64,000 nucleotides of DNA from an uncultured Hyphomicrobiales bacterium (GTDB lineage: Bacteria > Pseudomonadota > Alphaproteobacteria > Rhizobiales > TMED25): contig CAJIYR010000001.1 in assembly GCA_905181735.1 (NCBI GenBank), positions 1 to 64,000 on the forward strand, given 5' to 3'. Positions 36,180 to 46,523 of the stretch are shown piece by piece. A program made the position numbers and the translations under genes. How positions within the stretch are numbered: position 1 is the first letter of the stretch; every line of letters begins with the position of its first letter. The notes below the pieces were generated by a model, which did no database searches, had not been told where the DNA came from, and saw nothing but the letters and a program-made list of their open reading frames with translations.

Positions 36180-37241
36180 TTAGTTTGGCAAATGATCTTC
36201 TGGATTTACGTTAACAGAATCTTTCTTAACAGAAAAGTATAATTGTGGCGTATCGAGATCGTCACTCTTACCTGATTTTGCTATAACCTGCCCCCTACTT
36301 ATAATGTCACCTCTTTTAACCAAGTATTCGCTAAGATGCCTGTAACTAGTAATCCAGCCATAAGAATGTTTAACTAAAATAACATTCCCCAATCCATCCT
36401 CTATACCAGAAAAAAGAACAACACCGTCTTCAGCGGCTTTAATAGATGACCCTACTGGAACAGATATACTTATACCTTTATTGATTTCACCATTAACTAA
36501 GTCCGAAAAACCATAAATAACTCTTCCTTTAACTGGCCATCTAAAGTTAATATCCTGCTCAATAGATTGACGGTTATCTGATATTTTTAGATCTTGAGTT
36601 TCTTTTGGTAAAGCGATTGTAGTAGATTCTTTTTTTCCTGAATCATAAAATTTATTCTCTTTAGGTATAGTTAACTTCTGCCCAACATAGATCCTGCTTG
36701 GATCTGTTATATTATTCAAAACCGACAATGACTTTATATTAATATTGTACTTACTTGAAATTAACGACAGACTATCTCCACTTTTTACTACGTACACATC
36801 ATCGATAGTCGCTATTGTTTCTTCTTTACCCCTAACAACAGATGAGTTTAAATTATCATTATTAGTCGTAAAGGTTATTTTTTGACCAGTCCTTAGCTCA
36901 TAAGGATAATTAATGAAATTTTGCCTAGCAATGGCTTCTACAGATACACCGTACTCTCTTGAGATGGAGTATATATCCTCACCTTGCTTGGCTATTATAG
37001 TTATATTCTCTGGAATTAATTTAACCTGAGAAGTAATATTATTAGATTTGATTTGATTTTCTTTATAAGAATTTTTACCTTTGTAAGAACTTGGCGTATT
37101 TGTTACATTCTTATAAAGAAATCTCTCCGAGTCACCAAGACGCTTAACATCACCGCTACAGGCAACAAATAAAAGTGCCATAGAAATTGTAATAACAAGG
37201 CAGAGATATTTATTAATTTTTGATAACGATTTATTGTTCAT
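36180..37241 (-). CDS. nlpD: NlpD-like lipoprotein: two LysM domains and an inactive LytM/M23 domain
   Basis: A 353-aa envelope lipoprotein (lipobox FVAC, Cys28). LysM domains at about 82-125 and 150-193 bind peptidoglycan; the M23/LytM fold spans about 236-345. Its zinc site is gone: the HxGxD place reads NKGISI (254-259) and the HLHF place reads PQLYFSV, so it should activate an amidase for septum splitting, as NlpD/EnvC do, instead of cutting peptidoglycan itself. Downstream of surE by 60 bases, the classic surE-nlpD pairing. pcm, often between them, is absent. Confidence 0.9.
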   Translation of the reverse strand: MNNKSLSKINKYLCLVITISMALLFVACSGDVKRLGDSERFLYKNVTNTPSSYKGKNSYKENQIKSNNITSQVKLIPENITIIAKQGEDIYSISREYGVSVEAIARQNFINYPYELRTGQKITFTTNNDNLNSSVVRGKEETIATIDDVYVVKSGDSLSLISSKYNINIKSLSVLNNITDPSRIYVGQKLTIPKENKFYDSGKKESTTIALPKETQDLKISDNRQSIEQDINFRWPVKGRVIYGFSDLVNGEINKGISISVPVGSSIKAAEDGVVLFSGIEDGLGNVILVKHSYGWITSYRHLSEYLVKRGDIISRGQVIAKSGKSDDLDTPQLYFSVKKDSVNVNPEDHLPN

Positions 37242-37301
37242 CTTTACATCCTTTAGTGTAAAGCTAAAATTATCATATTTTAGTTAACAACACGTTTCAC
37301 A

Positions 37302-38063
37302 TTAGGATATTTTATTTAAAAGACTGTAATCAGTTCTATTGGGCTGCACTGGTGTAATGGAAATTTTACCATCATGAATGGCTTTTAAGTCGGAACCCTC
37401 TAAAGTACCACCTTCGGCTCTTTCAAAGCCAACCCAATAGTATATATTACCCCTAGGATCAGTTCTTTCCTCAAGAAGATGGGCTGGGACATCTCTTTTT
37501 CCTTGAAAGGTATAACTTATATCCAAATTAGATTCAGGAATATCTGGAAAATTCACATTCATAACAATATTGTTATTATATTTGGTATTTAGTAATCTAT
37601 CTATAACCACTTCAATGTTTTTCTTTGCCGGTTCGAATGAATAAATACCCGGATTATGTATATTAAATACCTGGCTAAATGCAATTGATTTAATGTTATG
37701 CATGGCACCTTCCATTGCGGATCCAACTGTTCCTGAATAATTAAGGTCATCACCAAGGTTTTGACCCCTATTAACACCGGATAATATTAACGTTGGTTTT
37801 TGATCAAACATGATTTTTCTAAGAGCGACCATGACACAATCAGCTGGCGTGCCAGATATAGTATATTCTCTGTCTTTAATATTATTTAACCTAATTATAT
37901 TTGACAGTGTCAAGGCTTGCGATTTACCACTTTGCTCGTCGGCTGGAGCAATTATTGTTACGTCATCAGAAAAAACCTTTGCGGCGTCCTGCAATAATTT
38001 AATACCTTCTGAAGCATAGCCATCATCATTGGTAATTAATATTCTGTACTTTTCAGTATTCAT
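37302..38063 (-). CDS. surE: 5'/3'-nucleotidase SurE
   Basis: A 253-aa SurE, a metal-dependent nucleoside monophosphatase. The N-terminal ITNDDGYASEG carries the metal-binding DD pair, with APADEQSGKSQALT and LSGVNRGQNLGDDLNYSGTV following as the other two conserved blocks. Ten bases after serS; GGAAC before ATG. Confidence 0.96.
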   Translation of the reverse strand: MNTEKYRILITNDDGYASEGIKLLQDAAKVFSDDVTIIAPADEQSGKSQALTLSNIIRLNNIKDREYTISGTPADCVMVALRKIMFDQKPTLILSGVNRGQNLGDDLNYSGTVGSAMEGAMHNIKSIAFSQVFNIHNPGIYSFEPAKKNIEVVIDRLLNTKYNNNIVMNVNFPDIPESNLDISYTFQGKRDVPAHLLEERTDPRGNIYYWVGFERAEGGTLEGSDLKAIHDGKISITPVQPNRTDYSLLNKIS

Positions 38064-38073
38064 TTAATGTTCC

Positions 38074-39411
38074 TTAATTAGATACGTCAATACTATTTAT
38101 ATTATTCATGTATTTCCTTAATGACCTTGGGATTTCAATGGATCCAGTTGAAGTTTGGTAGTTTTCAAGAATTGCTACCAAAGCTCTTCCAACAGCAATA
38201 CCAGAACCATTTAATGTATTAACAAAGGTTAATTGACCATTTTCGTTTCTATAGCGCGAATTCATTCGCCTTGCTTGAAAATCACCACAATTTGAACAAC
38301 TAGAAATTTCACGATATTTTTTTTGGCCAGGAAGCCAAACTTCTATGTCGTATGTTTTTTTAGAAGAAAAACCTAGATCACCTGTTGATAACAACATTAC
38401 GCGGTATGGTAAATCTAATTTCTTTAATATATTCTCAGCACAATTTAACATACGATCATGCTCAACGGCAGACTGATCTGGTTTTATTATTGAAACTAAT
38501 TCAACTTTATTAAATTGATGCTGCCTGATCATGCCTCTAGTGTCTTTTCCCGCTGCTCCAGCCTCAGCCCTAAAGCAAGGTGTTAATGCTGTAAAACGTA
38601 ATGGCAACTGATCTAAATCTAGGATTTGCTCTCTAACAATATTTGTTAATGGAACTTCACCTGTTGGTATTAGCCATTTTTTAGTATCTTCGTTAGCTAA
38701 AGCATCACTATCAACTTGAATTTCATCGGCGTTAATCATCACTTGAAATTGATCGTCCTTAAATTTAGGTAATTGCGCTGTTCCGAACATAACATTATTA
38801 TTGACTATTAGAGGAACAGAAACTTCAGTGTATCCGTGTTCTTCGATATGGGTATCAAGCATAAATTGTCCAAGGGCTCTTTCGAGACGCGCTACTGGAC
38901 CTTTTAACAGAACGAATCTTGATCCTGACAATTTCGATGCAGTTTCAAAATCTATAAATTCTTCAAAACCTTTTATTTCAAAATGCTGCTGAACAACAAA
39001 GTCTTGTTTCTTAAGTTCACCAAACCTCTTGTTTTTAATTTCTATATTATCATTTTCATTGGAACCAATAGGGACTTCGTCAAATGGATTGTTTGGCAAC
39101 CTATACAATATATCATTCAGTTTTTTTGTAATTTCTTTCACAATTAAATCATGAGATAAAATGTTATCTTTAAGTTTATTAACGTCCTCGATTAACAAAT
39201 CTGCCTGTTCTTTGCTCCCAGAAGATTTGATCTTTCCAATTTTCTTTGAAAGCAGATTCCTATTATTTTGAAACTCTTGCAATTCAGTTAACAATAGTCT
39301 TTTCTCTTTATCTAAAGAAATAATCTGTGAGCTCACTGGCGGTAAATTTCTCTTCAATAAACCTTTATCGAAATCTGCTGGATTATCTCTTATTAATTGT
39401 AAATCATGCAT
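38074..39411 (-). CDS. serS: Seryl-tRNA synthetase
   Basis: A 445-aa class II synthetase that charges tRNA-Ser. N-terminal coiled-coil arm (about residues 30-105), then motif 2 FRAEAGAAGKDTRGMIRQHQF and motif 3 near GSGIAVGRALVAILEN. Length is usual. In the pyrG-serS-surE-nlpD run, with 63 bases before it after pyrG. Confidence 0.97.
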   Translation of the reverse strand: MHDLQLIRDNPADFDKGLLKRNLPPVSSQIISLDKEKRLLLTELQEFQNNRNLLSKKIGKIKSSGSKEQADLLIEDVNKLKDNILSHDLIVKEITKKLNDILYRLPNNPFDEVPIGSNENDNIEIKNKRFGELKKQDFVVQQHFEIKGFEEFIDFETASKLSGSRFVLLKGPVARLERALGQFMLDTHIEEHGYTEVSVPLIVNNNVMFGTAQLPKFKDDQFQVMINADEIQVDSDALANEDTKKWLIPTGEVPLTNIVREQILDLDQLPLRFTALTPCFRAEAGAAGKDTRGMIRQHQFNKVELVSIIKPDQSAVEHDRMLNCAENILKKLDLPYRVMLLSTGDLGFSSKKTYDIEVWLPGQKKYREISSCSNCGDFQARRMNSRYRNENGQLTFVNTLNGSGIAVGRALVAILENYQTSTGSIEIPRSLRKYMNNINSIDVSN

Positions 39412-39474
39412 CTAAATTACCATTTTAATTATTTCTACAGAAACATTCCTATTAATCAACTAACAATCACCAAG

Positions 39475-41103
39475 TTAAACTAATCTACTTTGCTCCAAAG
39501 CCGCCAATACAAATGAAACAAATAAAGGGTGAGGATCAAACGGTCTTGATTTCAATTCAGGATGATACTGGACCCCAATAAACCAAGGATGGTCATTAAT
39601 TTCAACAATTTCAGGCAACTTGTTATCAGGGGACATTCCAGAAAAAGATACACCGACTTTTTTAAATTGATCGCAATATTTGCTATTTACCTCAAAACGA
39701 TGACGATGCCTCTCGGAAATGACTTCTTTTTTATAAATTTTTTCTACCTTACTACCTATTACCAAATAAGCATTATATGCTCCTAACCTCATTGTGCCCC
39801 CAAGATCGTTATCTTGAACTCTTTTTTCAATTTTGGTATCTTTAGCCCACTCATACATTAGGTCGACTACCGGTTCATCCGTTTTACCAAATTCCGTTGA
39901 ATTTGCATTTTCTAAGTTTAATAAATTTCTAGCCATTTCAACGACAGCCATTTGCATTCCAAAACAAATTCCAAAAAATGGAATATTTTTAGTTCTAGCG
40001 AAATTAATAGCTTTAATCTTTCCTTCCACTCCTCTTTTACCGAAACCACCTGGAACAAGAATTGCATGAGCATTTAATAGGTATTCACTTGGATCATTGT
40101 TCTCTAAGACTTCAGAATCTAACCATTTTATATTAACCTTAATCTTATTAATCAAACCACCATGATACAAAGCTTCAGCTAAAGACTTATAGGCATCTTG
40201 CAGTTGAACATATTTTCCAACAATCACTATGTTTACAGAATCTTCTAAAGATTTTGCATTTTCAGATATTTTATACCATTTATCAATATTTGGTTTTTTT
40301 TGAGAATCTAAATTAAAGGCACTTAAAACCTCTCTATCAAGACCTTCTTTGTGTAATAAAATTGGAACATTATATATATTAGAAGTGTCTATGGCTTGAA
40401 TGACGCGTGATTCTTTCACATTACAAAATAATGCGATTTTTTTTCTCTCATCAAGAGGGACTTCCCTATCACACCTTACTAGCAAAATGTCTGGTTGTAC
40501 GCCAATTGACCGAAGCTCTTTAACTGAATGTTGGGTTGGTTTGGTTTTAAGCTCACCTGATGCAGCTATAAAAGGAAGGAGAGTTAAGTGAATAAAAATT
40601 GACTGATAGGGATCGAGTTCGTATTTTAACTGCCTGATAGCCTCAAAGAAAGGCAAGGCTTCGATATCCCCTACCGTACCTCCAATTTCACATAACACAA
40701 AATCACATTCTTCGGTGTTATTTGTAATAAATTTTTTTATCGCATCAGTAACATGGGGTATTACTTGTACGGTTGCACCCAAATAATCGCCCCTTCTCTC
40801 TTTATGAATAATATTTTGGTATATCTTTCCACTAGTAATATTATCATTTTTTGTTGCAGAAACAGCTGTAAATCTTTCATAATGACCAAGATCTAGATCT
40901 GTTTCAGCACCGTCGTCTGTTACAAAAACCTCACCATGCTGAGTAGGATTCATAGTTCCAGGATCTATATTAAGATAAGGGTCTAATTTTCTTAGGGTTA
41001 CCTTATAACCATGGCCTTGCAGCAAAGATGCAAGAGAAGCTGAAGATAGACCTTTGCCTAATGATGATACCACGCCACCCGTTATGAATATATAATGTGC
41101 CAT
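39475..41103 (-). CDS. pyrG: CTP synthase
   Basis: A 542-aa CTP synthase, UTP to CTP with glutamine. The amidoligase domain starts [19 protein letters not shown] and the class I glutaminase domain has its nucleophile Cys in [12 protein letters not shown] and the RHRHRFEVN block. The ATG at 41103 is used; the frame extends six codons upstream to a TTG with no support. Confidence 0.97.
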   Translation of the reverse strand: MAHYIFITGGVVSSLGKGLSSASLASLLQGHGYKVTLRKLDPYLNIDPGTMNPTQHGEVFVTDDGAETDLDLGHYERFTAVSATKNDNITSGKIYQNIIHKERRGDYLGATVQVIPHVTDAIKKFITNNTEECDFVLCEIGGTVGDIEALPFFEAIRQLKYELDPYQSIFIHLTLLPFIAASGELKTKPTQHSVKELRSIGVQPDILLVRCDREVPLDERKKIALFCNVKESRVIQAIDTSNIYNVPILLHKEGLDREVLSAFNLDSQKKPNIDKWYKISENAKSLEDSVNIVIVGKYVQLQDAYKSLAEALYHGGLINKIKVNIKWLDSEVLENNDPSEYLLNAHAILVPGGFGKRGVEGKIKAINFARTKNIPFFGICFGMQMAVVEMARNLLNLENANSTEFGKTDEPVVDLMYEWAKDTKIEKRVQDNDLGGTMRLGAYNAYLVIGSKVEKIYKKEVISERHRHRFEVNSKYCDQFKKVGVSFSGMSPDNKLPEIVEINDHPWFIGVQYHPELKSRPFDPHPLFVSFVLAALEQSRLV

Positions 41104-41172
41104 GGTATTGTATATTACCAAAATTTATGTAAATGCAAAACATTTAAATAGGATAATGAAAAAAAATTTGTA

Positions 41173-41547
41173 TTATTGAGAAATCGGTACGGAAGGTGAT
41201 AAATTTTTAACAAGATTATCTATGGTAATATCATCTTCAATAGTATTGTTGATAACGATATTATTTGTCTCTACTTCCGTAAGCCCGTCCACTATAGACT
41301 TGTTACCTAGTGTATTTATAACAGTTAATGAAATAGAAGTTGCAAAAAATATTGCACCTAATATTACAGTAAATTTTACAATACTACCACCTGAACTTCT
41401 TCCTTTTAACAATCCACCGAAGCCGCCGCCGCCGCCGGAACCACCACCACCGATACCTAGGGCACCACCCTCTGACCTTTGCATTAAAATTGCTACAATC
41501 ATAATTACAGCAACAATTAAATGGATTATAAGAAGAATAGATTGCAT
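41173..41547 (-). CDS. secG: Preprotein translocase subunit SecG
   Basis: A 124-aa SecG, two membrane helices (about 2-22 and 56-76) joined by a Gly-rich cytoplasmic loop with IGGGGSGGGGGFGGLLKG. The loop is encoded by GC-rich GGC/GGT repeats that stand out from the AT-rich surroundings. The acidic/Asn-rich tail is variable in the family. Between pyrG (69 bases) and tpiA (75 bases). Confidence 0.93.
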   Translation of the reverse strand: MQSILLIIHLIVAVIMIVAILMQRSEGGALGIGGGGSGGGGGFGGLLKGRSSGGSIVKFTVILGAIFFATSISLTVINTLGNKSIVDGLTEVETNNIVINNTIEDDITIDNLVKNLSPSVPISQ

Positions 41548-41622
41548 AATAATTCCTAATTAATTAATAACAGATTTTTACTACAAATTAAAAAAATAAA
41601 CAATTCAAAATAAATAAATAAT

Positions 41623-42378
41623 TTATATCGCATCAATAATACCGAAAAAACTATCCGCTTTTAAAGACGCTCCACCAACTAATAGGCCATTTACGTAATC
41701 AATGTTTATAATTTCTTTAGCATTAAATTGTGTAACTGATCCACCGTATATTATAGGTAAAGAGTAATTTTCCTTTGAATATTTTAACAGGAATGAAGCT
41801 ATAAATTTATGCATCTGGTTTATTTCTTCCTTTGACGCACTATTATTAGATCCAATTGCCCATATTGGCTCATAAGCTACTATTGTATTTTTATTAGTAA
41901 AACCATTTGGTAAAGAATCAGCTAACTGTCGGCCAATAACTTCTTTATGATTCCCGTTACTCCTATCTTCCAGGCTTTCGCCAACACAGATAATAGTATT
42001 TAATTTCAGTAATTGTGCTGCATGAGCTTTTTTCGATACAAGTTCATTGGTTTCTTTGTGTTGTATTCTTCTTTCAGAATGCCCCAGTATAACATATTGA
42101 GCGTTAGAATCTTTAATCATTTCACCTGACACAGAGCCCGTGTGAGAACCGGATGCAATATGATGGCAATCTTGAGCTCCAAGCTTTAAAAGTGATTCAT
42201 TTTTTTTTATGAGATCGTTAAAGCTATGCAATAGTGTATAAGGTGGAGCTATAACGACATCAAATTTTGTATTTTTAGAACATAAATCAATTAATTTAAC
42301 CAATTCATCAATTGAAGATTTCAGACCGTTCATCTTCCAATTACCCACAATAATCGGTTTAATAAATTTATTTGGCAT
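41623..42378 (-). CDS. tpiA: Triosephosphate isomerase
   Basis: A 251-aa TIM that interconverts dihydroxyacetone phosphate and glyceraldehyde 3-phosphate. N-terminal IIVGNWKMNG with the catalytic Lys, His in ILGHSERR, and the Glu in VAYEPIWAIG are all present; loop 6 and GGSVTQ follow. ATG at 42378 is preferred for the GGAG upstream and the family start; the frame continues 18 codons further. Confidence 0.97.
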   Translation of the reverse strand: MPNKFIKPIIVGNWKMNGLKSSIDELVKLIDLCSKNTKFDVVIAPPYTLLHSFNDLIKKNESLLKLGAQDCHHIASGSHTGSVSGEMIKDSNAQYVILGHSERRIQHKETNELVSKKAHAAQLLKLNTIICVGESLEDRSNGNHKEVIGRQLADSLPNGFTNKNTIVAYEPIWAIGSNNSASKEEINQMHKFIASFLLKYSKENYSLPIIYGGSVTQFNAKEIINIDYVNGLLVGGASLKADSFFGIIDAI

Positions 42379-42500
42379 TTTTTTATCTCCAATTAAAATA
42401 ATATATCTATAACATAACGTAACATTATACAATTATCATTGGCTATTTATTATCATATAATTTATATTTGGCTTTTATTAGAAATTAGGAATTTTTTAAA

Positions 42501-44384
42501 ATGTTAAACATACTCAGAAAATCTATAGCCGGTCCATTAGCTAAAATTTTTATTGGACTTCTAGTTTTAAGCTTTGCTGTTTGGGGAATTCAAGATATTT
42601 TCGGTAATTACGGCAATAGAGTAATAGCAACAATAGATAAGATTGAATTAACTGTTGAAAATTATATTAAAGAATACAATAAACAACTATCCTTAATTTC
42701 TAGATCTATGGGAAGACAATTATCTCAAGAAGAAGCCTTGTCAATAGGTGTTGACAGAGAAGTTTTGCAAAATTTAATAGTAGAGGGACTACTAAGAGTT
42801 GAGACCGAAAACTTAAGACTTGGAGTTTCTGAAAGCTATATCGCTAATAAACTAATATCTGACAACACGTTTTTCAGAGATGGTAAATTTAACAAAGACA
42901 TCTATCTTCAAAGAATTTCTTTAGCAGGCTATAATGAAGAAACATTTTTAGAAGAGTTAATTAAAACAGAAAAAAAACTCCAACTTTACAACATTATAAG
43001 CAGTGGAATTAAAGCACCAAATATTATGGTGGAAGCTAAAAATAGTTACGATAATAACGAACGAATAGTCGAATACATTGTATTGCCTAACAAACAATTC
43101 GATATAAAGTATCCTTCGGAAAATGAACTAAAAGAATATTACGAGAATTTTCAAAATAATTTTATAGAGAACGAAACAAGAGATTTTGAAATCCTTACAT
43201 TGAATCAAAAATCTGTTAAGGAGCTTATTAAGGTCAATGATAAAGAGATTAACGACTATTACAAAGAAAATATAAATGATTACTTTAGCAATGAAAAAAG
43301 GGAAGTTTATCAATTTCTTTTTGATAATTTAACAGAAGCAGAATTGGCTTATAAAAATTCATACAAAAAAGATATTAGCAACTTAATATCAGAATTAAAT
43401 TATGAAACCGATGATATATTCATTGGTAATATTACAAAAGATAAGATAGCCGACCCTGTAATTGCTAATTTAGCCTTTTCAATTGAACAAAATTCATACA
43501 GCCAGCCAACAAAGGGAGCCTTAGGATTCGCCATAATATATATCAATAATATTACTAAAGAACAAACGCTTCCTATTGAAAAAGTTAAAATAGATATTGA
43601 GGAAATAATCTTAACAAATAAATCAGATGATAAAATCATTGAATTGTTTGATAAAATTGAAGATGCGAGAGCAGCAGGAGAAAACCTAACTTCAATAGCA
43701 AGCGAACTTTCGCTAAACGTTAACACCTACTCTGCTGTTAATTCATCTGGCTTGGACAACAAAGGCAATCCAATTGATGAGATTAAAGATAGCAAATTAA
43801 TAGAATCTATCTTCTCAAACGAAATTGACACAGAAGTTGATGCTATAGAAAGTGAAGTTGCCAATTCTTTTGCATGGTTACATATAACGGAGATCAACGC
43901 ACCTTATATTAAGGCATTTAATTTAGTTAAGAAAGACTTAGCTGAATTGATAATTAACGAAGAAAAAATGAAACAAGAAAAATTACATATAAAAAGTATA
44001 TTAGACAAAATACAAGCTACAAATAATATCAATACTGTTGCAAATGAATTAGGTGTTGATGTAAACGCTAGTCAGCCGTTTTCTAGGAAAAATCCGTCTA
44101 AGATATTCTCAAATGATTTTATAAAAATAATTTTTAACTCTAGAATCAATTCAACTATTGCTGGGAAATCTCCTGTTAATAATCAAAACATAATACTAAC
44201 CATAAAGAAAGATATAAAATCAATCGATAAGCTTGATGATAACAGTAAATTAACAATAGAAACGTTCGAGCAGCAGTTAAATAATGATATATTTGATAAT
44301 TATATAAACGGTTTACAAAATAAATACGATATAACGGTAAATCAAGATAATCTAAACCAATTGTTTGCAAATAGTGATGAATAA
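42501..44384 (+). CDS. ppiD: Membrane-anchored PpiD/SurA-like peptidyl-prolyl isomerase
   Basis: A 627-aa periplasmic folding factor with one N-terminal anchor helix (about 12-32, AKIFIGLLVLSFAVWGIQDIF), a SurA-N-like chaperone region rich in helix, and a parvulin-like segment around residues 310-360 (LAFSIEQNSYSQPTKGALGFAIIY) that is weakly conserved, so isomerase activity is doubtful. It precedes trpE by 14 bases and is likely co-transcribed; the same order is common in alphaproteobacteria. Divergent from tpiA. Confidence 0.88.
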   Translation: MLNILRKSIAGPLAKIFIGLLVLSFAVWGIQDIFGNYGNRVIATIDKIELTVENYIKEYNKQLSLISRSMGRQLSQEEALSIGVDREVLQNLIVEGLLRVETENLRLGVSESYIANKLISDNTFFRDGKFNKDIYLQRISLAGYNEETFLEELIKTEKKLQLYNIISSGIKAPNIMVEAKNSYDNNERIVEYIVLPNKQFDIKYPSENELKEYYENFQNNFIENETRDFEILTLNQKSVKELIKVNDKEINDYYKENINDYFSNEKREVYQFLFDNLTEAELAYKNSYKKDISNLISELNYETDDIFIGNITKDKIADPVIANLAFSIEQNSYSQPTKGALGFAIIYINNITKEQTLPIEKVKIDIEEIILTNKSDDKIIELFDKIEDARAAGENLTSIASELSLNVNTYSAVNSSGLDNKGNPIDEIKDSKLIESIFSNEIDTEVDAIESEVANSFAWLHITEINAPYIKAFNLVKKDLAELIINEEKMKQEKLHIKSILDKIQATNNINTVANELGVDVNASQPFSRKNPSKIFSNDFIKIIFNSRINSTIAGKSPVNNQNIILTIKKDIKSIDKLDDNSKLTIETFEQQLNNDIFDNYINGLQNKYDITVNQDNLNQLFANSDE

Positions 44385-44398
44385 TAAGTATAAAGAAA

Positions 44399-45904
44399 AT
44401 GAATCCGGCTAAACATAATTACGAAGAAGGTGAAGAAAAATACACCAAGGGTATATCTCAGGTTGTGTGGGAAAAGATTGTATCCGACACAGAAACGCCC
44501 GTATCAAGTATGATGAAACTTTCCGATTCCTTTAAGAACTCATTGCTACTTGAATCTGTAGAGGGAGGGTCTGTTAAAGGAAGATATTCTGTTATTGGCC
44601 TTGAACCAGATTTAATATGGAAAGCAGAAGGAAATACAGCTTATATAAAAGATAACGAACAGGATTCAGGTTCCTATATTAAACAGGACAATGGTACATT
44701 CGAATCTTTATCCAATTTAGTTAACGACTCTAAAATCGACCTACCAAATGAATTGCCGCCAATGTCAGCTGGTATATTTGGCTACATAGGATATGATGCT
44801 ATAAGACTTATAGAGAATATTAAAGATTCATTGCCAGAACAGAATGAATTTCCTGACGCCATGTTTATGAGACCATCGGCTATGGTAGTCTTTGATAATA
44901 TTAAAGATGAAATTACCATAATTATTCCAATAAGGTTTAAAAAAAATATAGATTATATTGATGCAGTGATGGAATCTAAAAAAAAGATACTAGAAATAAT
45001 AGATAAAATTAATTCTGATCAAAAGAAGCAGGTAAAAATAAAAACTAATCAAAAAGAAACATCGATCACATCAAACGTAGAAAAAGAAGAATATATATCC
45101 ATTGTAAAAAAAGCTAAAGATTACATCAAAGATGGTGATATTTTTCAAGTGGTTTTAAGTCAAAAGTTTAAATCACCATTCAAATTACATTCATTCTCAC
45201 TATACAGGTCGCTTAGAAGAATAAACCCATCTCCGTTTCTCTTTTTCCTTAACTTTGAAGATTTTTCGGTCGTGGGGTCAAGTCCAGAAATATTAATAAA
45301 ACTATCTGACGACGACATAACTTTAAGACCTATAGCAGGAACAAGACCCAGAGGAAACACGGAAGAAGAAGATAAAGAAAATTCGAATTCACTACTAAAC
45401 GACCCCAAGGAATTAGCGGAACATTTAATGTTACTTGATCTTGGTAGGAATGATATAGGAAAGGTCTCTAAAATTGGCTCCATCAAGGTTACGGATAAGT
45501 TTTTCATAGAGTACTACAGTCATGTTATGCATATCGTATCTAATATTGTAGGGAAAATAAAAGAAAAGCTAACAGCGATAGATGTACTGAAGTCAGGCTT
45601 CCCTGCAGGAACTGTATCCGGTGCCCCCAAGATACGAGCTATGCAAATAATCGAAGAATTAGAGAAAGAAAGAAGATCTATCTACGCTGGATGTGTTGGT
45701 TATTTTTCAGCAAACGGAAATATGGATACATGTATTATCCTTAGAACGGCGATAATTAAGGATGACCAAATGTACGTACAGGCTGGAGCTGGCATAGTTG
45801 CCGATTCAAATCCTCAAAGCGAATATAACGAGTGCATTGCTAAAGCTAAGGCTTTATTTAATGCAGCTGACGATGCTTTGTCTATTAATACAAAATTAAA
45901 GTAA
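44399..45904 (+). CDS. trpE: Anthranilate synthase component I
   Basis: A 501-aa TrpE, chorismate to anthranilate with TrpG. The LLESVEGGSVKGRYS block carries the tryptophan feedback site, and the chorismate-binding domain shows DIFQVVLSQKF, PIAGTRPRG, HLMLLDLGRNDIG and SGFPAGTVSGAPKIRAM. There is no leader peptide or attenuator space before it, so control is probably by feedback or the upstream promoter. Confidence 0.97.
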   Translation: MNPAKHNYEEGEEKYTKGISQVVWEKIVSDTETPVSSMMKLSDSFKNSLLLESVEGGSVKGRYSVIGLEPDLIWKAEGNTAYIKDNEQDSGSYIKQDNGTFESLSNLVNDSKIDLPNELPPMSAGIFGYIGYDAIRLIENIKDSLPEQNEFPDAMFMRPSAMVVFDNIKDEITIIIPIRFKKNIDYIDAVMESKKKILEIIDKINSDQKKQVKIKTNQKETSITSNVEKEEYISIVKKAKDYIKDGDIFQVVLSQKFKSPFKLHSFSLYRSLRRINPSPFLFFLNFEDFSVVGSSPEILIKLSDDDITLRPIAGTRPRGNTEEEDKENSNSLLNDPKELAEHLMLLDLGRNDIGKVSKIGSIKVTDKFFIEYYSHVMHIVSNIVGKIKEKLTAIDVLKSGFPAGTVSGAPKIRAMQIIEELEKERRSIYAGCVGYFSANGNMDTCIILRTAIIKDDQMYVQAGAGIVADSNPQSEYNECIAKAKALFNAADDALSINTKLK

Positions 45905-45929
45905 ACCGATACAAAATGGAATTTAATTT

Positions 45930-46502
45930 ATGATAGTCATTATTGATAATTATGATAGCTTTACATATAACATAGTTCATTATGTAGGCGACATTGGTTA
46001 CGAATCAATTGTTATTAGAAACGACGAAACAAGTGTCAGTAAAATAAAAGAAATTGCTTCTTCAATTATTATTTCACCAGGACCTTGCACACCAAATGAA
46101 GCAGGCATATCTCTGGATATAGTTAAAGAATTAGCTGATACTATACCTATTTTAGGAATTTGCTTAGGCCACCAATCAATTGCTCAGTCTTACGGGGCAA
46201 AAATAATAAAATCCGAATTATTAATGCATGGTAAGGTAGATAAAATTATACACAATAGCCATAGTCTATTTGACAATATTCCGAACAATTTTAATGCAAC
46301 AAGATATCATTCACTTACGGTCAAAGAAGAAACTATTCCAGAATGTCTTAATATTATTGCGAGATCAGAAAAGGATAATAGTATAATGGCAATATCGCAC
46401 AAAAATTTACCTGTATTTGGCTTGCAGTTTCATCCAGAAAGCATATCATCTGAATACGGCCATCAAATATTAAAAAATTTTTTTAAAAAAATTGTTAAAT
46501 AA
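45930..46502 (+). CDS. trpG: Anthranilate synthase component II (glutamine amidotransferase)
   Basis: A 190-aa class I amidotransferase giving ammonia to TrpE. Start IVIIDNYDSFTYN, nucleophile Cys in GICLGHQSI, and the His-Glu pair in LQFHPESI near the C-terminus. Between trpE (25 bases) and trpD (21 bases). It may also serve aminodeoxychorismate synthase, as TrpG/PabA proteins often do. Confidence 0.96.
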   Translation: MIVIIDNYDSFTYNIVHYVGDIGYESIVIRNDETSVSKIKEIASSIIISPGPCTPNEAGISLDIVKELADTIPILGICLGHQSIAQSYGAKIIKSELLMHGKVDKIIHNSHSLFDNIPNNFNATRYHSLTVKEETIPECLNIIARSEKDNSIMAISHKNLPVFGLQFHPESISSEYGHQILKNFFKKIVK

Positions 46503-46523
46503 ATAATATAAAGCTCTAGTTAA

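Noticed and set aside
41222-41563. Plus-strand Pro-rich frame opposite secG
   Set aside because: It is the antisense of the SecG Gly repeat, with no ribosome site and no independent support.
44385-44398. Trp attenuator before trpE
   Set aside because: Only 14 bases separate ppiD and trpE; no leader peptide or alternative hairpins fit.
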